From Chalciporus piperatus (Eukaryota; Basidiomycota; Agaricomycetes; Boletales; Boletaceae): a stretch of DNA of 64,000 nucleotides. The stretch lies in assembly GCA_038093975.1 (NCBI GenBank), contig JBBPTG010000102.1:1-64000 (forward strand), in the 5' to 3' direction. The notes beneath the pieces are model-generated. The model was not told the DNA's origin, ran no database searches, and saw nothing but the letters and a program-made list of their open reading frames with translations. Positions 58,589-64,000 of the stretch are shown here, piece after piece. Every line of letters begins with the position of its first letter. The stretch's first letter is position 1. Position numbers and translations under genes: made by a program.

Positions 58589-61336
58589 ATGACCCCGGTC
58601 CACACGAATGGTGATGGCGATGGTCCCGCAAACGAGAAGATGGTACAAATCGTGGATGATGAAAGCTCGCTGAAAAAGGCTGAGGTGTTCGAAATCGAAG
58701 ATGTCGACCTGACCTCGTATTATGAAGAGGCTGCTGGTCGACTTGTGGTCGATCCCCAGTACGTTCGCTCCTTACGTCTACACACCGTACCGTTCTGGTT
58801 CATGTTCGGTCTCATACAGACAGGCAAAAGTCGAGTTTGGTGAAGCGGCAGCAGCGCGACTTAAACTTTCCGAGGATGGCTCAAAGGTACTCTGGCCCCA
58901 GCCGAGTGATGACCCAAACGATCCTCAAAACGTGAGTGGTCATGTGGAGCATCGAGGAGCTGGACGCTGATTGGTCGTTTCGAATATGTGCGCAGTGGAG
59001 CAATAGGCGCAAAACACTGCATCTCGTGATCATCACCCTGGCTGCGTGCATTCCTGACTTTGATTCGGCAATTGGTGGGTGCTACGCACGCTCCTGTTGC
59101 GCCCATAATGCTCATTAATGGCCTCGGACGCGTGAATAGGAATTGCGGCACTCTTCGGTTTGGCGAACCAGTACAATACAACGACGGGTGTTATCAATAA
59201 CTTGACATCCAAGTAAGCGCACAAGATTCACTCCGCACCTTCGATAATAATGGTTCGCTGACGTCGACAACTCTTTGTAGCTGGAGTATCTTTCTCTTGG
59301 GTAATTTCTATTTTCCATGAAACTCGAGAAATTGTGTTCTGACGCAGTAATTTACCTCAAGGATGGGGAGGCATATTTTGGGTGATGATGATGAGACGCT
59401 TTGGACGATTGCCCGTGCTCTTCTGGACACAAGTGTTGGCCCTCGGATTCTTAATCGGCGCGACGGTCGCTCCGAATTTGCCTACTTTTGCTGGTATGAT
59501 CATTTCTCGTTCTTTGGTCGCCATATGCACTGACGACTTGGGGTTAGCGATGCGTTGTCTCACAGCATTTTTCGGGTACGGTATCTCCTCACTTTTGGGG
59601 GCTCGCGCGCTGAACAGGATTCCAGGACGTGTCCCCAGGTCACTGTATGCATTTCAACAAGCTACCGCTTTCTCGAGCTCACTGTGTGACACGGTTACTT
59701 TGCTTTCACCAGGGTCTGTTTGTAGTCACAGACATCTTCCCGTTCCACCTTCACGCGCGGAAGCTTAACATATGGACGTGTGGATTCCTCATGTACGTTC
59801 TCGTGCTCCTTAGTGAGGGGTAGCGTACTGAGTTTGGTCGTAGTTCGCCCTTCATATCGCCCTTCTTGTTTGGCTTCCTCATTGCACGGGCAAAGTGAGT
59901 TCCCTTATTATCATATGAGATGGAGTGCAACACCTAAACAATCCCTAGCTGGAGATGGAGTTACGGGATAGGCTGTATCTACAGTGCTATTGTCCTCGTC
60001 CTCATCATGTTTTTCTTAGAGGAAACGTGAGTCATATTTTCGAAGTTTATCTGCGAGGTGCTTATTGTATTTTACCTCTCGTGTAGGATGTACGACAGAG
60101 GAAAGAATCGTCCTCTTCTTCCCCAAACATCGGGGTTCCGCTATCGGTTTGAAACCCTTATTGGCGTGACGGGATACAAGCTCGCCAAGTACAGGGCGTC
60201 GTGGTTTGAGGTATCAACCGCCTGCTTGAATGTGGTGTGGCGACCCCAGTTTGTCTTCTTGATCATCTTCGAGGTAAGACGATGTTCATTGTGCAGTCCA
60301 CGTTTCTAAGACCCTTGTCATTTTAGGCCGCCGTCTTTGGTTTCAGCGTTGGATTAAACGTGAGCCCCCGATTTCAATGGGCACAGATGGTAGGAGTCTG
60401 AACGTATCTGTAGGTCACCAATGTTGTGTTCCTCGGTACGCCTGCACCTGTTGGCTTTGGGTACAGCGAGGATATCGTTTCCGGTGCCTATGCCACTCCG
60501 ATGGTCAGTGATGAGTTGAACTCGATCAGAATGTGATCTTGGCGGTGAACTAACATCAAGAATTTAGATTGCGGTTCTCATAGGCGAAGTAATTGGTCGA
60601 TATGTAAACGACTGGATCATGAACATGAATATCCGGAGGAACCACGGTATCTTCGAGGCTGAGAGCCGGCTGTGGTACGTACAGCCCGTAGGTCATCAAT
60701 CCTGGCTCATGACCGGACCCTAGGGTGTGCTACCTTGCGATGCCGCTATACATGTGCGGCTTATTGGTGCTTGGCGCGGGAGTCCAGCACTTGAATATGG
60801 CAGCCATGATCATGGGGTGGGGAATTGCAGAAGTTGCGACAATGATCAACACCGTGGCCATTTGTAAGTGTCCGTCCACCATCTCAATGGGACTGGCGTT
60901 GAACTTGTTGGAAAGATGCATATAGCAATGACTGTTTCCCGAAGCGACAGGTAGGCCACTGCCGATGCTCACGATGCACGTCGTTTTCTGACTCGTTCAC
61001 TCATCAGGGAGAGATCAGCGCGTTAATCAACCTTGCGCGGACGCTTGGCGGTTTCGGTGTGGCGTTCTTCCAAGTTCCCTGGGCAGCGAAATCGGGCGGG
61101 ATGCAGGTCTTTGGTGTGGAAGCTGCGTGCGTACCACTTTTATCTGCCTTACCTCTCCTTCATGTTCCGACTCATAAATGGGCAACATGCAGGGTCACGA
61201 TCGGATTATTCTTAATAGCTGTACCGTTGGTACAGTGGAAGGGATCTTACTTCCGAGTGAGTGCTGCAGTCTCCTCTTATCTGAGCAAGGTTAGGGTGCT
61301 AATGAGATATATCTACAGCAACGATTCGCTCTTTGA
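58589..61336 (+). CDS. DHA1-type major facilitator transporter
   Basis: Twenty exons beginning 58589-58758, 58820-58931, 58996-59074, 59140-59212 and 59281-59300, and ending 61008-61126, 61193-61256 and 61295-61336; the full model is 552 aa and in frame throughout. Motifs: WPQPSDDPNDPQN before helix 1, IPDFDSAIGIAALFGLA, NNLTSNWSIFLLGWGG, RRFGRLPVLFWTQ (the motif A region), then GTCPQVTGLFVVTDIFPFH. This matches the fungal HOL3/multidrug-type proton antiporters in length and order; substrate unknown. Exons of 19, 20, 28, 33 and 35 nt occur. The C-terminal end is ambiguous: splicing at 61257-61294 gives a short tail ending RFAL, whereas readthrough would reach a stop at 61458-61460. The short tail resembles relatives better. 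Confidence 0.85.
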
Positions 61337-62324
61337 TTGCTTTACAGTAAATTTATTTATGGAGACTCATACCAGTGCTTTGCAGCCTCTTTCGCTCCTT
61401 TTTCGCTCCGATGCAAGTAATAAAAATCGTATATTCTGGGACACCTTTGTAGTACGTTAACAAGGTATTAGCTTCAAAAATTTCAATGGGGTCAACGGTC
61501 ACGGTGCCGAGTTTTTGGAAAATGGATAGCATCCGCAAGGCCCAATTTGTGAACGTGATTTGAATCTTGCACTGTGGATGCTCGACAGTGGCAGGACAGA
61601 GTCACGCGCATGCCTGAAGCAAATCCTTCAGGTAAGCAAGGTTTACTCCAAGTTTACTCCGAGGGAGCCTCGTAACGAGCCTCACTGGCTTGGCTGAAGC
61701 AGCAAAATCTTGGACGTTCTGTGACTCAACTTTTCAGCAGGTTCTTCGCTGCTTGAAGGTGGATCAATGGCTCTGATGATCAGCAGGGGGCCAGTGCCGG
61801 CACTGGCCCAAGGGAAGCCACATCACATTCGTGTGATGTTGCGTGTGGTCTCGACTTGCTCTCGAAAGCTATGAACTGATGCAAAGTTTTGCACATCAAC
61901 CTCGGTCAGCCTGACACGGTGAGTACAACACTGATTTTGTAGAGACTTCTTCACCCTCAGACATACGTACATATATCGAAGGTCAGTAGACTGCACCGGC
62001 ACCGGACCTCGCAGCCTCGGAGAGGATACCCTCTTACGCGACGGTCATCATTCGGAGAAAACGCCTGAGAACGATAACAGTCCACATGTTCATGATAATC
62101 CTCCCACCACTCGACCACCTTTCAAGTCACCTGGCTCTTTGGATGGTCATTCTCCGATGCAGGGAAGCGCGGCGACTCGGTCGGAGGAATTCTGAGGGTC
62201 AAATTCCACGTCAATGAGCACTCACAAGGTCACCGAGAAGGCTCCATGACCACCGAATGACCACCGTTATGTTGTCGATATAAAGAGGAGCGGGTTCCGA
62301 GGCAAACACCGGATTGTAACCCTG
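61337..62324. other. Intergenic; GH28 promoter
   Basis: No gene is visible. A short palindromic stretch, GCCAGTGCCGGCACTGGCC, lies at about 61791-61809. The GH28 TATA box is annotated separately. Confidence 0.5.
62279..62284 (+). promoter_or_regulatory. TATA box of the GH28-type gene
   Basis: TATAAA stands 41 bp upstream of the GH28 ATG at 62325, a normal distance for a regulated fungal gene with a short leader. Confidence 0.6.
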
Positions 62325-64000
62325 ATGTTACTTACTTTCGCCTCAGCTCTTCTGCCTCTCGCGGCCCTTGCCTCAGATTCGGAACCGTCGCACGAACGCA
62401 ATGGCGTCTGCACGCTCATACCCAGGGGTAACGGACGTGATGACTCTGACCAACTTCTTGCTGCCGTCGACTCCCCGTATTGCCAGGAAATTCTACTCCC
62501 CAACCATACCCCTACACTATCTCACAGCGCCTCCGCACTGATCTTACCAACAAGGTTCTGAACGTGTACGGAACGTTATCAGTGAGTTGAAGTTTCGACG
62601 CCGTCATAATCTGGTCGTCCATCCTGCTTGCTATCTTCCTTACTCAGTTCAGCGACAATCTTGCCTACTGGATCAACAATAGCTGGCCTGTAGACTTTCA
62701 AAACTTGCAGGCTGCTTGGCTAGCTACCGGAGACAATCGGGTAATGTCTGGTGGCGGATGGAACCAAGGTGGAATGAATGGGAACGGACAGGTTTGAAGT
62801 TTTGTTTGTGTTTTGCGTTGCATCCCCTGACTGCGAGATGTAGGCATGGTACATTCGAGCGCAAGGATTTGGCAACCAGCCTGGAAGGCCTATGTCCCTG
62901 TATATCTCGAACGCGAGCAACGCCCTTGTGAAGGATTTCAGTATCGTTCAGCCGCAGTTTTGGTCTGTCTTTGTTGATGTCGGTGTTGAGCCCAACTCGA
63001 TCCTATTACCTACCTGACCGATTTTCTCAGCGCTCGACGAATATCACCCTCGACAGTGTATATGTCAATGCGACGAACATGGACCCTCGGGATTCGTCGT
63101 TTAGCACACATCCTCGCGCTCCAGGGCTTAATCTGGTCCAGGAAACAATTGGGTCGTGAATACTGACAGGATCGACACCTACATCACGATCAAGAATTGG
63201 GTGATCCAGAATGGAGACGACTGTGTCGCTTTCAAGGGGTAAGCCATTCTCGCGCTTGCCGGTCGGTCACCTAACCAAGTCACTTGACCAGAAATTCGGC
63301 CAATATCTTCGTTAGCAACGTAACTTGCTATGGAAGTGATGGTATTGCATTCGGATCATTGGGACAGGTGTGTGTGTGTGAATCTGTGCGAAGGGCAAGA
63401 GCACTAACCCTTCACGTCACTGGGTCAGTATCCTGACAGAATAGATTACGTGGAAAATGTCACTGTGACCGACGTTACTCTCCCCCCGTCTAATGCGCTG
63501 AATGGGAACCCGACTGGCGCAGCTTACTTCAAAGCGTGGGTTGGCGTTTCACTCGGCGGACCCCCACCCAATGGCGGCGGTAGGGGGACTGGTCTCGTGA
63601 ACAACGTCACTCTGGAGAACTTCAGATTCCAAAATGTCAGCTTGCCGTTGTACCTTCAGAGCTGGTAAGTAGCGGTCACAGCGGCTCGGCTTGATCGGTA
63701 TTCTAAACACAAGGAAATCTCCCCTGTCAGTCTTACCTATTCTGCGGTCAACGTCACACAAGTGAGTGGTTCGCCAAACACGGATGCGCCCTTCAGCTTA
63801 TCCTTTTCTTAGTACTGCAACACATCCACGCTGGGATTTGAGAATGTCTGGATCAAGGACTTCCAGGGCACCTCGTCGGGCGCCAAGAACGGCACTGTAA
63901 GATGACCGTCTTGCTATGTCTCATGGCCTGCTGACGGACACGGTTGCTTTCAAGGTCGTCAGCTTGCTCTGCTCGCCTACAGCACCATGTCACAACTTTG
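62325..64000 (+). pseudogene. GH28 pectinase-type gene, 3' truncated by window, frame breaks
   Basis: A signal peptide (LLTFASALLPLAALA) begins a secreted right-handed beta-helix enzyme of family GH28 (polygalacturonase or rhamnogalacturonase type). Seen in order: [55 protein letters not shown] (two catalytic Asp), GSDGIAFGSLGQY, and AAYFKAWVGV with Lys in the RIK position. Two joins fail: near 62520 the frame changes from LLPNHTPTL to RLRTDLTNK, and near 63150 from GLNLVQ to NNWVVNTD, neither bridged by a usable intron. The family His in the G-x-H-G-I motif is Asp here. The gene therefore looks inactivated or mis-assembled. The other introns splice cleanly; the 3' end is outside the window. 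Confidence 0.62.

Noticed and set aside
1..64000. tRNA, rRNA or intact transposon genes
   Set aside because: Reading both strands I found no convincing tRNA arms with T-loop, no rRNA-like blocks, and no reverse transcriptase or transposase motifs.

Overview
The window is nuclear DNA of a filamentous basidiomycete, most likely an agaricomycete. Genes carry many short (about 40-70 nt) GT-AG introns and exons as small as 7-20 nt, and sit 0.2-2 kb apart on both strands. Families typical of Agaricomycotina are present: a NACHT-WD40 (NWD) receptor, F-box/leucine-rich proteins, HET-domain remnants and pieces resembling a DUF6534-type membrane protein. I see no rRNA, tRNA, CRISPR or intact transposon. 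Exon models were assembled by hand from frame continuity, splice signals and family knowledge; where a model is given, its summed exon lengths were checked to be divisible by three.

Layout. 0-5.7 kb is a decayed accessory zone: the 3' part of a broken HET-domain gene, an F-box gene killed by one CGA-to-TGA stop, and gene-poor sequence with degenerate repeats. 5.8-10.05 kb is a complete NACHT-WD40 receptor whose first exon carries two GN-type pseudo-repeats. 10.6-15.45 kb pairs a secreted GH16 beta-glucanase with a maltose/alpha-glucoside-type sugar permease. 16.3-20 kb holds a coiled-coil protein with acidic Trp motifs near its C-terminus, the F1Fo-ATP synthase subunit k gene (ATP19) and, divergently, an Rrg7-like mitochondrial protein. 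20-24.9 kb contains scattered pieces of a probable DUF6534-like membrane protein gene, interrupted by an intact paralogue of the F-box gene from 1.5-3.3 kb.

25.3-28.15 kb is acetoacetyl-CoA synthetase; 29.2-30.8 kb an F-box/LRR-like pseudogene with three frame breaks; 32.6-33.6 kb a secreted Thr-rich protein with two CBM5/12-like modules; 34.3-36.4 kb a disordered Pro/Ser-rich protein with a conserved C-terminal block. 36.7-40.6 kb (minus) is a large CCCH zinc finger/RRM/RING-between-RING ubiquitin ligase, followed by a KAR5-like nuclear fusion gene (41.0-43.4 kb, minus) and a conserved coiled-coil hypothetical (44.75-46.2 kb, minus). 48.8-50.7 kb is S-adenosylhomocysteine hydrolase, 52.4-54.0 kb an unrecognised conserved gene, 54.2-57.3 kb a La-motif RNA-binding protein, 58.6-61.3 kb a DHA1-type major facilitator, and 62.3-64.0 kb a GH28 pectinase-type gene with apparent frame breaks that runs off the window.

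Taken together, housekeeping genes (methyl cycle, ATP synthase, acetoacetate activation, nuclear fusion, ubiquitin ligase) are intact, while the recognition and F-box families and one carbohydrate gene show duplication, nonsense and frameshift decay. The most interesting leads are the N-terminal exon of the NACHT-WD40 receptor, the F-box duplication that appears to split another gene, the CCCH-RRM-RBR ligase with a stop-free 51-nt intron, and the Trp-motif coiled-coil protein.
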